64,000 nt of DNA from contig JANATG010000004.1 in the NCBI GenBank assembly GCA_029449235.1, positions 3,063,392 through 3,127,391 on the forward strand, read 5' to 3'. The translations under genes and the position numbers were made by a program. Positions 34,991-44,209 of the stretch are shown one piece after another. Each line of letters begins with the position of its first letter. Within the stretch, counting starts at the first letter, position 1. Source of the DNA: Linnemannia schmuckeri (taxonomy: Eukaryota > Mortierellomycota > Mortierellomycetes > Mortierellales > Mortierellaceae). The notes under the pieces are model-generated. The model was given only the letters and a program-made list of their open reading frames with translations. It ran no database searches and was not told where the DNA came from.

Positions 34991-35983
34991 ATGACCGACG
35001 ACAACCTCGCCACCATCATTGAACTTGACACAACCTCCAAACCCGCCAAGTACGACGGTACTCGCGATGGCTTCAAATGCCTCGCCTGGCTGAAAGAGGT
35101 GCAACGCTACTTTACCATGAAGAACGTACCCGACAGAAAACGCACCATCCATGCCGTCAACCTCCTCAACCAAACCTCTCTCCTCTGGTGGGAATCACTT
35201 AACATCGACGACACCTGCGAGTACTCCACCTTTACAACCCTGTTCAAGAAGGCATACATGCCTGATGGATTTCTCGAGCAAGTTCGCGGCCTTCTTCTCA
35301 ATGCCAAGCTTACCACCAACCTGGCCGAGTACCTTACCCGCATCCGCCTCTACATGAACATCTTGCTCGCGGAAGATCCCACTGGTCGCGTGTTTCTCGA
35401 AGCCACCGTCAGAGTTGTTTTTCTCCAAGGCTGCCCCGACGATCTGAGACAGCTGCTTCAGACCGATCAGGTATCTAACCCCAACAACACCTTTTTTGAT
35501 ATGTGTTCCAAGGCTGAAGGATTTGACACCATCTATGCTTTTGGCCCCAAAGGAGCCACAAAGGGTATGTTTGCCAAGGCTATGAATAGCATGCGCTCTC
35601 ACACTCCAACCACCAGCTCAAACCCAGCACCCCCAGCTTTTGACCCAATGGCAATGGAAATCGATAACATCAGCCTCGACCCCACCACCCGCGCCCTTAT
35701 GGCCTCGGTCCAGTCCCTTACCATTGCCGTCCACGCCATGACAACCCAATTCAACAATCAACAATCCCAACCACGCCTTGCCCGCCTTACCGACGATGAA
35801 AAGAAATATCTGCAGGACAACAACGGATGCTTCAAGTGCCGTCGAATCAACGCCGGACACTACTCTTGGGACTGTGGGAAAAACCGCAACACCAACCGCT
35901 CACCCAGGGCCCAGACCGTCAACAATATTGCTAACGTGGGCAATCTCCCAACAGACCAGTCGGGAAATGCCCCCAGCAACTAG
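34991..35983 (+). CDS. Element A Gag
   Basis: Structural precursor that forms the retrotransposon particle. The frame is open from 34799; I prefer the ATG at 34991 because the upstream part is Ser/Pro-rich leader. The capsid-like domain has YDGTRDGFKCLAWLKEVQRYF, LLWWESLNIDDTCEY and LLNAKLTTNLAEYLTRIRLY. The zinc knuckle CFKCRRINAGHYSWDC has six, not four, residues between the second Cys and His, unlike Gag of B and C. The stop codon lies in the predicted frameshift stem. The product is about 330 aa. Confidence 0.88.
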   Translation: MTDDNLATIIELDTTSKPAKYDGTRDGFKCLAWLKEVQRYFTMKNVPDRKRTIHAVNLLNQTSLLWWESLNIDDTCEYSTFTTLFKKAYMPDGFLEQVRGLLLNAKLTTNLAEYLTRIRLYMNILLAEDPTGRVFLEATVRVVFLQGCPDDLRQLLQTDQVSNPNNTFFDMCSKAEGFDTIYAFGPKGATKGMFAKAMNSMRSHTPTTSSNPAPPAFDPMAMEIDNISLDPTTRALMASVQSLTIAVHAMTTQFNNQQSQPRLARLTDDEKKYLQDNNGCFKCRRINAGHYSWDCGKNRNTNRSPRAQTVNNIANVGNLPTDQSGNAPSN

Positions 35984-38900
35984 GTGCAGTCCAGGACCCA
36001 GTTGCTGAAATCCCCTCTCTTTGCCCCAGTGGTGAAGGGAGTGATCACACCCCAGAGTTAAGTAGAAAAGAAAAAAATGAAATAAAGTTGCCAGATCGCT
36101 CAGTTAATAAGATTAGCAACCAAACTCAGATTACAAACTCAAATCGTGATACTCACTCCCCCCCCACTCTGGCACCTTCACTGGACCAGACCTCAACGTT
36201 TGACTCGTCCCACCTTGTGTCTAGAACCTCAGATGGACCAGACCTGGACCTGGATACCCCTGTTGTGTCGACCACACCGCCTACAAAGCGACAGTTGAGA
36301 AGACGGAGACAAAAGCAATTGCGTCTCTGTTCATTTTCTATCGCTGAGGCTGAGCGTCAATTGCTCACTTTTAACTGCCTTGTCAGTGGCTTCCCGGCTC
36401 GCGTGCTGATCGATGGCGGTGCTGAAGGTAATGTAATCAGCACATCCTTTCAAAAGAAAAACAACTTGCCTCGAACCGTCATCAACCCCATCCCTGTTCT
36501 TCTCCCCGACGGCTCATCCTCTATTACCAACCATACGGTCAACATCACCATCGAACGCAAAGGATACACTGACAACCTCAACCCAATCCTGTACCCACTC
36601 AAAAAATACGACCTTATCCTGGGCAAACCATGGCTTACTCACATCAACCCACAAATCAACTGGCGCACCAATGCTCTCCACTTCAACCACAACAACACAG
36701 CCATCGAGTGGGACTGTACTGGATTCAAATCAAATAATATTCAAACCCGCACCGGTGGCCGCCTCCTTACCCACCTACACTTTCACACCATGGCCACCCT
36801 CCCCGGCTCCGACGTATTCTTGGCACTGGTCAAATCTTCCAAGGATCTGCAGAAGAACAAGGACAACAAAGACAAGGACGCATCAGCACCACCCAAACGC
36901 CCAGCTATGACGCCTGAGATCAGAGCCATCGTTGAAGACGAGTTTAAGGATGTGTTCCCCGATACACTCCCGAGCGGCCTTCCACCAGACCGAGGCGATG
37001 CCATGAAAATTGAGACAGACCCAACAGCCGATCCACCCTTCAAACCAGTCATTCGCCTCTCAATTGCAGAACTCGACGAACTCAGGAAGCAACTTGACGA
37101 TCTACTTGCAAAAAAATTCATCAAGCCCAGCACATCACCCTATGGCGCCCCAGTACTCTTTGTTCGGAAAAAGGATGGCACCCTGCGTATGTGTGTGGAC
37201 TACCGCGGTCTGAACAGGATTACCAGGAAGAACAGACACCCTCTACCCAGAATTGACGAACTCATCGATCGTTTTCGTGGCGCCCGCTATTTTACCAAAC
37301 TGGATCTACTCTCGGGATACCACCAGCAGAGGATATATGAACCACACACCCACAAAACAGCATTTCGATGTCGTTACGGCCATTTTGAATTTAATGTCGT
37401 TCCGTTCGGACTCACCAACGCACCAGCCTCATTCTCTAATATGATGCTACGAGTACTGGATCCGGTTCTGGACAAATGGGTGGTGGTATACCTCGACGAC
37501 ATCCTGATCTATTCCAAAACCAAGGCCGACCATCTGAAACACCTTCGCAGCGTCCTTGAACTTCTACGAAAACATGGACTGTACGTCAAACTCAGCAAAT
37601 GCTCATTTATGCAGGAGCAGACTGAGTTCCTGGGCCATACCATCTCCAAGAACGGGATCTCCACCTCAGCAGGTCTTGTCAAAGCTATTCGGGAATGGCC
37701 TCGCCCCACCAGTATCAAAGATGTTCAACAATTTTTGGGCCTCGCACAGTTCTACCAGACCTACATCGACAAGTTTGCCGACATTGCCCTACCCCTCTCG
37801 GAGCTTCTAGCAGGCGGAGCGACTTTTTCATGGGACAACGACAAGGAACAGGCATTCATCACCCTCAAAGCGGCCATCAGCTCCGCCCCAGTTCTACGTA
37901 TATTCGACCCCGACTTGCCAACCACCGTCGAAACGGATGCATCTGGATTTGCAATTGGCGCTGTTCTCTTTCAGACGGACGCGAACGGAGTATCCCGACC
38001 CGTTGCATTCACCTCACGAAAATTACAACCAGCAGAACGGAACTACCCAACCCACGAGCAGGAGCTACTGGCAGTCGTGCACGCCCTCAGGACATGGCGA
38101 TACTACCTAGACGGATCCCACTTTATTGTTTACACAGACCATGCAACCCTTCGCCACTTTCCAACACAGCCTAAACTCACCCGCCGCCAGGCTCGATGGA
38201 TGGAGCTGCTGCAGGAATACGACTTTGACTTCAAGTACAAGCGCGGAGCAGATAACACAGTCCCCGACGCCCTGTCTCGACGACCCGACCATCGTACGGA
38301 AGATCCAGTCAGCCCATCCACAGAACCAGTGGAGATTCATTCAATTGATATCCAGCTTGAACCAGGTGTGAGGCAGCGCCTGATAGAGGACTACCAGAAC
38401 AGCCCCAGGCTTAGTCTCGTCTATAAAAGCTGCCTCGAGGGAAGTGTGCCCCCCGGTTATTCTTTTCACAATGGCCTTCTCTACTATGACCGCCGCGGCA
38501 CCATCGTTCTCGCTATCCCTCAGAAAGCTGACATTTGCCACTCTCTTTTGCATGACTGCCACGATGCCCCCATAGCTGGCCACTTTGGGTTCAGGAAAAC
38601 ATATGACAAGCTGCGACAAATAGCATACTGGCCCAACATGGCAAAGGAGACCCAACTCTATGTCGACTCGTGCGAGAAGTGTCAACGCAACAAGCCAAGT
38701 CAGGAGCGACCTGCTGGACTCCTTCAACCTCTACCCATTCCCGTCAGACGCTGGGAGGTGGTGACCATGGACTTTATAACCCATCTGCCCAAGACACCTC
38801 GCAATCATGATGCCATCACCGTCTTTGTCGACAAGTTATCCAAGCATGTCCACTTTGTTCCCAGCACCACCACCGCCACCGCCCCCGACGTTGCTCGCCA

Positions 38901-39834
38901 GTTTTTCGACAATGTGTTCCGCCATCATGGGATGCCAACAACAATCGTCTCGGATCGCGATAGCAAATTCACCAGTCATTTTTGGCAGGAGCTCCACCGG
39001 CTTATGGATGTCAAGCTTGCGATGTCAACAGCCTATCACCCACAGACGGATGGACAGACGGAAGTTATGAACAAGACACTAGGAATCATGCTGCGCGCCT
39101 TTATCGATGAAAAGCAGACTAACTGGGACACCCTCCTCCCTGCAGCAGAATTTGCCTACAACAACTCCGTCCACCACTCAACCGGCCATTCACCTTTTTT
39201 CCTCAACACTGGACAACATCCCCGCATCCCCGCCACCCTCCTCTCCCACACTGACAGCAACGTCCCCAGCATCCATGACTATCTGGATCAGCAAGCAACG
39301 GCACTAATTTTCGCCCAGGATGCACTGCAGCGAGCTCAGGATCATCAAAAGGAACAAGCCGACAAGAGACGACGCGACCATGACTACAAAGTTGGCGACA
39401 AGGTCCTTCTCAGTGCAGAGAACATTACCATGCCAGCCGACAGCGGACTCAGCTCGGACAAGCTCAAGCCTCGTTTTATTGGACCATTCACCCTACTGGA
39501 GCAACGATCACCAGTTACCTTTCTCGTCGACTTACCCCCCTCCTACAACATCCACAATATCTTTCACGTCGATCTTTTTCGCCACTATATTGAGTCACCA
39601 CTTACATTCGGCCGCCGAACACCAGCACCACCACCACCTGTCGTCGTCGAAGGCACCGAGGAATACGAGGTCGAATCCATTCTACGATACAGAAAGTACC
39701 GGCGACAGCACCAGTTCCTCGTTGCTTGGAAAGGTTACGGACGTGAGGATCAGACATGGGAGCCAGCTGCCAACCTGGAAAATTGCCAAGACCTGGTCAA
39801 CGCATTCAAAAAGAACCATGGGATCGTTTTTTAA
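35959..39834 (+). CDS. Element A Pol (protease, RT, RNase H, integrase, chromodomain)
   Basis: Read by -1 frameshifting from gag; no suitable ATG lies near the start and the frame is open through the gag stop. Domains in order: protease with ARVLIDGGAEGNVIS (near 36395-36440, Gly in place of the usual Ser/Thr), reverse transcriptase (CVDYRGLNRITRK; VVYLDDILIYS near 37482-37514), RNase H (TVETDASGFAIG; HEQELLAVVHAL; YTDHATL), integrase zinc finger (HDCHDAPIAGH and CEKCQRNK), integrase core (VTMDFITHLP, IVSDRDSKFTS, HPQTDGQTE) and a C-terminal chromodomain (EEYEVESI, WKGYGREDQTWEP near 39655-39780) that should steer integration to marked chromatin. All catalytic acids are present. Confidence 0.95.
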   Translation, partial: VGKCPQQLGAVQDPVAEIPSLCPSGEGSDHTPELSRKEKNEIKLPDRSVNKISNQTQITNSNRDTHSPPTLAPSLDQTSTFDSSHLVSRTSDGPDLDLDTPVVSTTPPTKRQLRRRRQKQLRLCSFSIAEAERQLLTFNCLVSGFPARVLIDGGAEGNVISTSFQKKNNLPRTVINPIPVLLPDGSSSITNHTVNITIERKGYTDNLNPILYPLKKYDLILGKPWLTHINPQINWRTNALHFNHNNTAIEWDCTGFKSNNIQTRTGGRLLTHLHFHTMATLPGSDVFLALVKSSKDLQKNKDNKDKDASAPPKRPAMTPEIRAIVEDEFKDVFPDTLPSGLPPDRGDAMKIETDPTADPPFKPVIRLSIAELDELRKQLDDLLAKKFIKPSTSPYGAPVLFVRKKDGTLRMCVDYRGLNRITRKNRHPLPRIDELIDRFRGARYFTKLDLLSGYHQQRIYEPHTHKTAFRCRYGHFEFNVVPFGLTNAPASFSNMMLRVLDPVLDKWVVVYLDDILIYSKTKADHLKHLRSVLELLRKHGLYVKLSKCSFMQEQTEFLGHTISKNGISTSAGLVKAIREWPRPTSIKDVQQFLGLAQFYQTYIDKFADIALPLSELLAGGATFSWDNDKEQAFITLKAAISSAPVLRIFDPDLPTTVETDASGFAIGAVLFQTDANGVSRPVAFTSRKLQPAERNYPTHEQELLAVVHALRTWRYYLDGSHFIVYTDHATLRHFPTQPKLTRRQARWMELLQEYDFDFKYKRGADNTVPDALSRRPDHRTEDPVSPSTEPVEIHSIDIQLEPGVRQRLIEDYQNSPRLSLVYKSCLEGSVPPGYSFHNGLLYYDRRGTIVLAIPQKADICHSLLHDCHDAPIAGHFGFRKTYDKLRQIAYWPNMAKETQLYVDSCEKCQRNKPSQERPAGLLQPLPIPVRRWEVVTMDFITHLPKTPRNHDAITVFVDKLSKHVHFVPSTTTATAPDVARQFFDNVFRHHGMPTTIVSDRDSKFTSHFWQELHRLMDVKLAMSTAYHPQTDGQTEVMNKTLGIMLRAFIDEKQTNWDTLLPAAEFAYNNSVHHSTGHSPFFLNTGQHPRIPATLLSHTDSNVPSIHDYLDQQATALIFAQDALQRAQDHQKEQADKRRRDHDYKVGDKVLLSAENITMPADSGLSSDKLKPRFIGPFTLLEQRSPVTFLVDLPPSYNIHNIFHVDLFRHYIESPLTFGRRTPAPPPPVVVEGTEEYEVESILRYRKYRRQHQFLVAWKGYGREDQTWEPAANLENCQDLVNAFKKNHGIVF
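35962..36007 (+). promoter_or_regulatory. Predicted -1 ribosomal frameshift signal, element A
   Basis: Slippery heptamer G-GGA-AAT at 35962-35968 in the gag frame, a 5-nt spacer, then a 12-bp stem with one A/C mismatch (35974-35985 with 35996-36007). The 10-nt loop contains GTCCAG, as in B and C, but only a weak 3-bp downstream partner is visible, so the pseudoknot is not supported for A. Confidence 0.6.
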
Positions 39835-39844
39835 AAGGGGAAGG
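39833..39844 (+). promoter_or_regulatory. Polypurine tract of element A
   Basis: AAAAGGGGAAGG immediately precedes the 3' LTR. It is the expected plus-strand primer for reverse transcription. Confidence 0.85.
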
Positions 39845-39942
39845 TGCAACGATTGGACCCCCGATTACCTTAATTAGATAAATAGACAACTATTACCAAA
39901 ATACAAAGACATCTCTTCCTTCCACTCCTTACAAAAGTTGCA
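39845..39942 (+). mobile_element. 3' LTR of element A, 98 bp
   Basis: Appears identical to the 5' LTR at 34702-34799, which implies recent insertion. Confidence 0.95.
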
Positions 39943-40527
39943 ACCAGCCACATTACCGACAAATGACAGAAGAGTACGGGAGGCTTGATCGACAGTGAAT
40001 GTATGTAGGCGGACAGACTTGTATCGCAAGCGCTTGGCCCTGCGCTTGGACATAGGTTGGTCTATAGCAGCAGGAGATGAGAGTGGGTCCAGGTCCACTT
40101 CTTCTGATGGGCTTAGACCAACAGACGAGGTATCAGATACGTCGTCGGTGAGTTGCAACTCATCATTCGAGGGTACCGAGGTGGAGTGAGTGTTGGGGAC
40201 AGTGGAGGTCAAATCAATGGTAGGTGAGGAGGGGGTGCGAGGCGAGGTGGGGGTGGATGAGCCAAAGTGGGAGGGTGGAGGGGGAAAGAAGGAGGGAGTG
40301 TGAGGGCTATCAGATATGGATGTGATGGTGCGAGTACAAGGTGTAGAGGGAGGAGTGTTTTTGATAGCAGAGTTTTTATTCTTATAACTTAACTCTGGTA
40401 GAGAGACACTCCCTTTGTCCAGAGGAGGAAGGGAGGAAATGTCGACAACCAAGTCCTGGACTAAGCCTGATCGTCGGAGGCTTTTCCCGACTCGGGGGAA
40501 TCGCCCACAGCTACTTGAAAGACCCAT
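39943..40527 (-). pseudogene. Element B Pol (minus copy), N-terminal part
   Basis: On the minus strand this begins in the gag overlap and encodes a Ser/Thr/Pro-rich linker, then KRRAKRLRYKSVRLHTF and SFVGNVAG, where element A interrupts the protease just before ARILIDCGAEG. The other half resumes at 34701. Confidence 0.9.
40417..40488 (-). promoter_or_regulatory. Predicted -1 frameshift signal, element B minus copy
   Basis: Minus-strand counterpart of the site at 59614-59685: GGGAAAA (40488-40482), 5-nt spacer, 11-bp stem, loop GTCCAG and downstream CTGGAC (40422-40417). Confidence 0.75.
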
Positions 40528-41480
40528 CGGCCTTGACGATTGTTATTATTGCCACTGTTGCTATTGTTGTTGCCGTAGATGTGACAGTCGGCTGCAAAAT
40601 GTCCAATTTGGCGGCAGCGACGGCAAGCATTGTTGTTTTTGCACCAATCGCGCTCCTGAGGGGTTAAGGAAGGGGGGTTACCATTGTTATTGTTGAAGTT
40701 GTTACGAGGGCCGTTGTTATTGTTGTTGTTATTGCGGAAGCCGTTATTGTTGTTATTATTGCCTCGGTTGTTGAAGTTGCGGGTCATGTTGCTGAGTTGG
40801 CGGTTGATGTTGTTAAGTTGAATATTGATGTTGTCTATCTCCATCGCATTGGGGCCGCGGATGGCGTTGGCCGTGACACTAGCAGAGAGAAGGTTGCTGG
40901 AATTCGTTGAGTTGTTGGTGAGGGTTTCGGCGTGTCGTTCTGTCATGGCAAAGAGATCGTTGAGAGGGAGGGCACGGTGGGTCATTGTAACCTCAACCAT
41001 TTGTCGAAGGAGGGAGGGAAGACCATGAAGAAAGGCGGAGCGAAGCATATCCTCCATGGCGGGATGCTGGGGGGTAGGATAGTAGCCGGTAAGGAGGAGA
41101 TGGTACTGCCGCGCTAGAGTGATATAGTCGGAGGCGTTGTCGTATGTGAATTTACCTGTCATGCCCATTGACATAACAAGGTGGATAAGGTGATCTTTGA
41201 AATTAGCGGGGCTGTATTCCTTTTTAAGAAGCTCTGCAAATTGTGAAAAGGAGAGGGGGTTGACAAATTGAGGAGACTGCAGACGCCACCACGCGATCAC
41301 CTTCGCGCCAGCAAAAGCAAGAGTGGTGTGAATTTGATCTGCAGGGGGAATGTGAGCACCTTCGAAGAATAACTCCATTCCATCAATAAACTCCATAATG
41401 GCAAATCCATCACGGACATTGGTAAAGGGTTTAGGATGGGGGTAACGAAAGTTGGGGGCGGGAGTGGTGTCGTTGGACAT
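40461..41480 (-). CDS. Element B Gag (minus copy)
   Basis: A 339-aa Gag with an intact frame. It has a capsid-like domain (FTNVRDGFAIMEFIDGMELFF, KVIAWWRLQSPQF), an Asn-rich linker and a canonical zinc knuckle CRRCRQIGHFAADC. It differs from the copy at 58622 by a few transitions (for example IRGPN against IRDPN). The gag stop lies in the loop of the predicted frameshift structure. Confidence 0.9.
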   Translation of the reverse strand: MSNDTTPAPNFRYPHPKPFTNVRDGFAIMEFIDGMELFFEGAHIPPADQIHTTLAFAGAKVIAWWRLQSPQFVNPLSFSQFAELLKKEYSPANFKDHLIHLVMSMGMTGKFTYDNASDYITLARQYHLLLTGYYPTPQHPAMEDMLRSAFLHGLPSLLRQMVEVTMTHRALPLNDLFAMTERHAETLTNNSTNSSNLLSASVTANAIRGPNAMEIDNINIQLNNINRQLSNMTRNFNNRGNNNNNNGFRNNNNNNNGPRNNFNNNNGNPPSLTPQERDWCKNNNACRRCRQIGHFAADCHIYGNNNSNSGNNNNRQGRWVFQVAVGDSPESGKASDDQA

Positions 41481-41642
41481 GGTGAGCTGAGAGAAGTAGG
41501 AGGAGAGATCGAAGAAGGCCAGTGTGATGCAGAAAAAAAAAAATTATATGAAAAGTTTAACAAAGAGAGAAACAGTGACGTAAAAAGGGAAAACCAGTGA
41601 GGGGTGACTTGAGGCAGTGAATCGAGGGAACCTTTGCTACCA

Positions 41643-41845
41643 TGCAACAGCAGAAGGTAGGACCAGTGAAAGCAGGGACAAGAGACGAGGATTGAAGCAG
41701 TGATGATTGATGTTATTACTATGGTACATCTATATATACAAGGGAGTAACTAGGTTTCTAGGTCTAGTATCATAGAAGAGTCAGAGGTGAATAAGAGTGA
41801 TGAGAAATGACTAACTAAGGTGGACTTTAAACCTAATATGTTGCA
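41643..41845 (-). mobile_element. 5' LTR of B (minus copy)
   Basis: 203 bp, apparently identical to 31074-31276; CGAGG follows at 41846-41850, completing the target duplication. The primer site (reverse complement of TGGTAGCAAAGG) lies just left of it. Confidence 0.95.
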
Positions 41846-43456
41846 CGAGGTGTCTTGGGCAGATGGGTTATAAAGTCCATGGTCACCACCTCCCAGCGTC
41901 TGACGGGAATGGGTAGAGGTTGAAGGAGTCCAGCAGGTCGCTCCTGACTTGGCTTGTTGCGTTGACACTTCTCGCACGAGTCGACATAGAGTTGGGTCTC
42001 CTTTGCCATGTTGGGCCAGTATGCTATTCGTCGCAGCTTGTCATATGTTTTCCTGAACCCAAAGTGGCCAGCTATGGGGGCATCGTGGCAGTCATGCAAA
42101 AGAGAGTGGCAAATGTCAGCTTTCTGAGGGATAGCGAGAACGACGGTGCCGCGGCGGTCATAGTAGAGAAGGCCATTGTGAAAAGAATAACCGGGGGGCA
42201 CACTTCCCTCGAGGCAGCTTTTATAGACGAGACTAAGCCTGGGACTGTTCTAGTAGTCCTCTATCAGGCGCTGCCTCACACCTGGTTCAAGCTGGATATC
42301 AATTGAATGAATCTCCACTGGTTCTGTGGATGGGCTGACTGGATCTTCCGTGCGATGGTCGGGTCGTCGAGACAGGGCGTCGGGGACTGTGTTATCTGCT
42401 CCGCGCTTGTACTTGAAGTCAAAGTCGTATTCCTGCAGCAGCTCCATCCATCGAGCCTGGCGGCGGGTGAGTTTAGGCTGTGTTGGAAAGTGGCGAAGGG
42501 TTGCATGGTCTGTATAAACAATAAAGTGGGATCCGTCTAGGTAGTATCGCCATGTTCTGAGGGCGTGCACGACTGCCAGTAGCTTCTGCTCATGGGTTGG
42601 GTAGTTCTGTTCTGCTGGTTGTAATTTTTGTGAGGTGAATGCAATGGGTCGGGATACTCCGTTCGCGTCCGTCTGAAAGAGAACAGCGCCAATTGCAAAT
42701 CCAAATGCATCCGTTTCGACGGTGGTTGGCAAGTCGGGGTCGAATATACGTAGAACTGGGGCGGAGCTGATGGCCGCTTTGAGGGTGATGAATGCCTGTT
42801 CCTTGTCATTGTCCCATGAAAAAGTCGCTCCGCCTGCTAGAAGCTCCAAGAGGGGTAGGGCAATGTCGGCAAACTTGTCGATGTAGGTCTGATAGAACTG
42901 TGCGAGGCCCAAAAATTATTGAACATCTTTGATACTGGTGGGGCGAGGCCATTCCCGAATAGCTTTGACAAGACCTGCTAAGGTGGAGATCCCGTTCTTG
43001 GAGATGGTATGGCCCAGGAACTCAGTCTGCTCCTGTATGAATGAGCATTTGCTGAGTTTGACGTACAGTCCATGTTTTTGTAGAAGTTCAAGGACGCTGC
43101 AAAGGTGTTTTAGATGGTCGGCCTTGGTTTTGGAATAGATCAGGATGTCGTCGAGGTATACCACCACCCATTTGTCCAGAACCGGATCCAGTACTTGTAG
43201 CATCATATTAGAGAATGAGGCTGGTGCGTTGGTGAGTCCGAACGGAACGACATTAAATTCAAAATGGCCGTAACGACATCGAAATGCTGTTTTGTGGGTG
43301 TGTGGTTCGTATATCCTCTGCTGGTGGTATCCCGAGAGTAGATCCAGTTTGGTAAAATAGCGGGCGCCACAAAAACGATCGATGAGTTCGTCAATTCTGG
43401 GTAGAGGGTGTCTGTTCTTCCTGGTAATCCTGTTGAGACCGCGGTAGTCCACAAGT
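41846..43456 (-). pseudogene. A' pol 5' part: reverse transcriptase to integrase zinc finger, inactivated
   Basis: Collinear with 37190-38802 of element A. Two stop codons replace Gln codons, and the many amino-acid changes between 42241 and 43456 are all explained by C-to-T or G-to-A transitions. YLDD is retained. The sequence ends inside CVDYRGL at 43456, where unrelated DNA begins. Confidence 0.9.
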
Positions 43457-43703
43457 CAAAATTCAGGTGGAAAGGAGAAGACGAGAAAGAAGGTCCTTGT
43501 TGTTGACCCGTTTATTGAACACACTTATTTATAGAGATTTCTTCGTCAAGTAAAAAGTACCCTGTATTTTGTCAACCCCCTGGCCAGAAAATAGCCAAGG
43601 CAGAGAAGGCAAAAATGAGGGACGTGGGAAAGTGAATAAAACCCACGCGTATCGTACATTAAGACTGATACAATCCGATATGAGAGGGAAAAGATCAATG
43701 GAT
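43457..43703. other. Unrecognised DNA at the A' breakpoint
   Basis: No homology to the elements in this window and no credible ORF. It lies between the truncated A' and the 40-bp repeats. Confidence 0.4.
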
Positions 43704-43866
43704 CAAAACCTCGAGGATAAAAGACCATGTGGACAAAACCTCAGGAATGTGAGAGGACAAAAGACATTGTTGTCAAAACCTCGAAGATGTGAAAGGACAA
43801 AAGGCATGATAGCCAAAACCTTATAAAATACAGGAGGACAAAAGATGTGATAGTCAAAACCTTATA
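43704..43866. repeat. Degenerate tandem repeat, 40-bp period
   Basis: CAAAACC recurs at 43704, 43734, 43774, 43814 and 43854, so the spacing is 30 then 40, 40, 40. Each unit also contains GGACAAAAG and GATGTGA-like text. The last units are degraded. Confidence 0.75.
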
Positions 43867-44006
43867 GTTGAGTGTGGATGAATTGTAAATTAAAGTAAAA
43901 TTCAGCAATGTCTATGCTGTCTTCCTCTCTCCCTCCAAAAAATGTAAAAATTTTGAGAGTGTAGAAAAAAATAGTAAGCATGTGTTCATCAGACAGATCA
44001 CATGAT

Positions 44007-44104
44007 GTCTGTCGATGTCATCAAAATGAGATGATGATGCAAGCAATCAGATTTCGTCTGTCGATGTCATCTGATGGAAGTGATGATGCAAGCAAGTGAT
44101 GAGT
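44007..44104. repeat. Two-copy direct repeat, 49-bp period
   Basis: GTCTGTCGATGTCATC followed by a GATGATGCAAGCAA stretch occurs at 44007 and again at 44056, about 49 bases apart, with differences in the second half. Confidence 0.65.
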
Positions 44105-44209
44105 GACGTTTGCGAATGAGAATTAAAAGATGGAGAAAAGTGTAACTGTGATGAGGACCACTCTTCCTTAGCAACTTACCCCATTCAGCTACTCTCCACT
44201 TTCCTCATC

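Larger units (their letters stand above)
34702..39942 (+). mobile_element. Element A, full-length gypsy chromovirus; target duplication ACCAG
   Basis: 5241-bp element with very short identical LTRs (98 bp), primer site, gag, pol at -1 frame and polypurine tract, flanked by ACCAG on both sides (34697-34701 and 39943-39947). It lies inside the protease codons of element B. Both frames are open throughout and catalytic motifs are present, so it may be intact and recently active. Confidence 0.96.
31074..41845 (-). mobile_element. Element B, minus-strand copy, with nested element A; target duplication CGAGG
   Basis: Complete Ty3/gypsy chromovirus inserted in A' pol. LTRs are 31074-31276 and 41643-41845, 203 bp each and apparently identical, flanked by CGAGG (31069-31073 and 41846-41850). 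Reading on the minus strand: 5' LTR, TGGTAGCAAAGG primer site, gag, pol at -1 frame, polypurine tract, 3' LTR. It is broken by element A in the protease region and by a one-base frameshift in integrase. Confidence 0.95.
29928..43456 (-). mobile_element. Element A' (gypsy chromovirus), 5'-truncated, containing nested B and A
   Basis: Minus-strand copy of family A. Its 3' LTR is 29928-30025 (98 bp, same as the LTRs of A). Pol runs from 31073 down to 30036 and, beyond the nested B, from 43456 down to 41846. The 5' LTR, gag, protease and the start of reverse transcriptase are missing; homology to A stops at 43456 inside the CVDYRGL motif. It carries nonsense codons at about 42252 (CAG to TAG) and 42917 (CAA to TAA), so it is dead. 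Confidence 0.92.
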
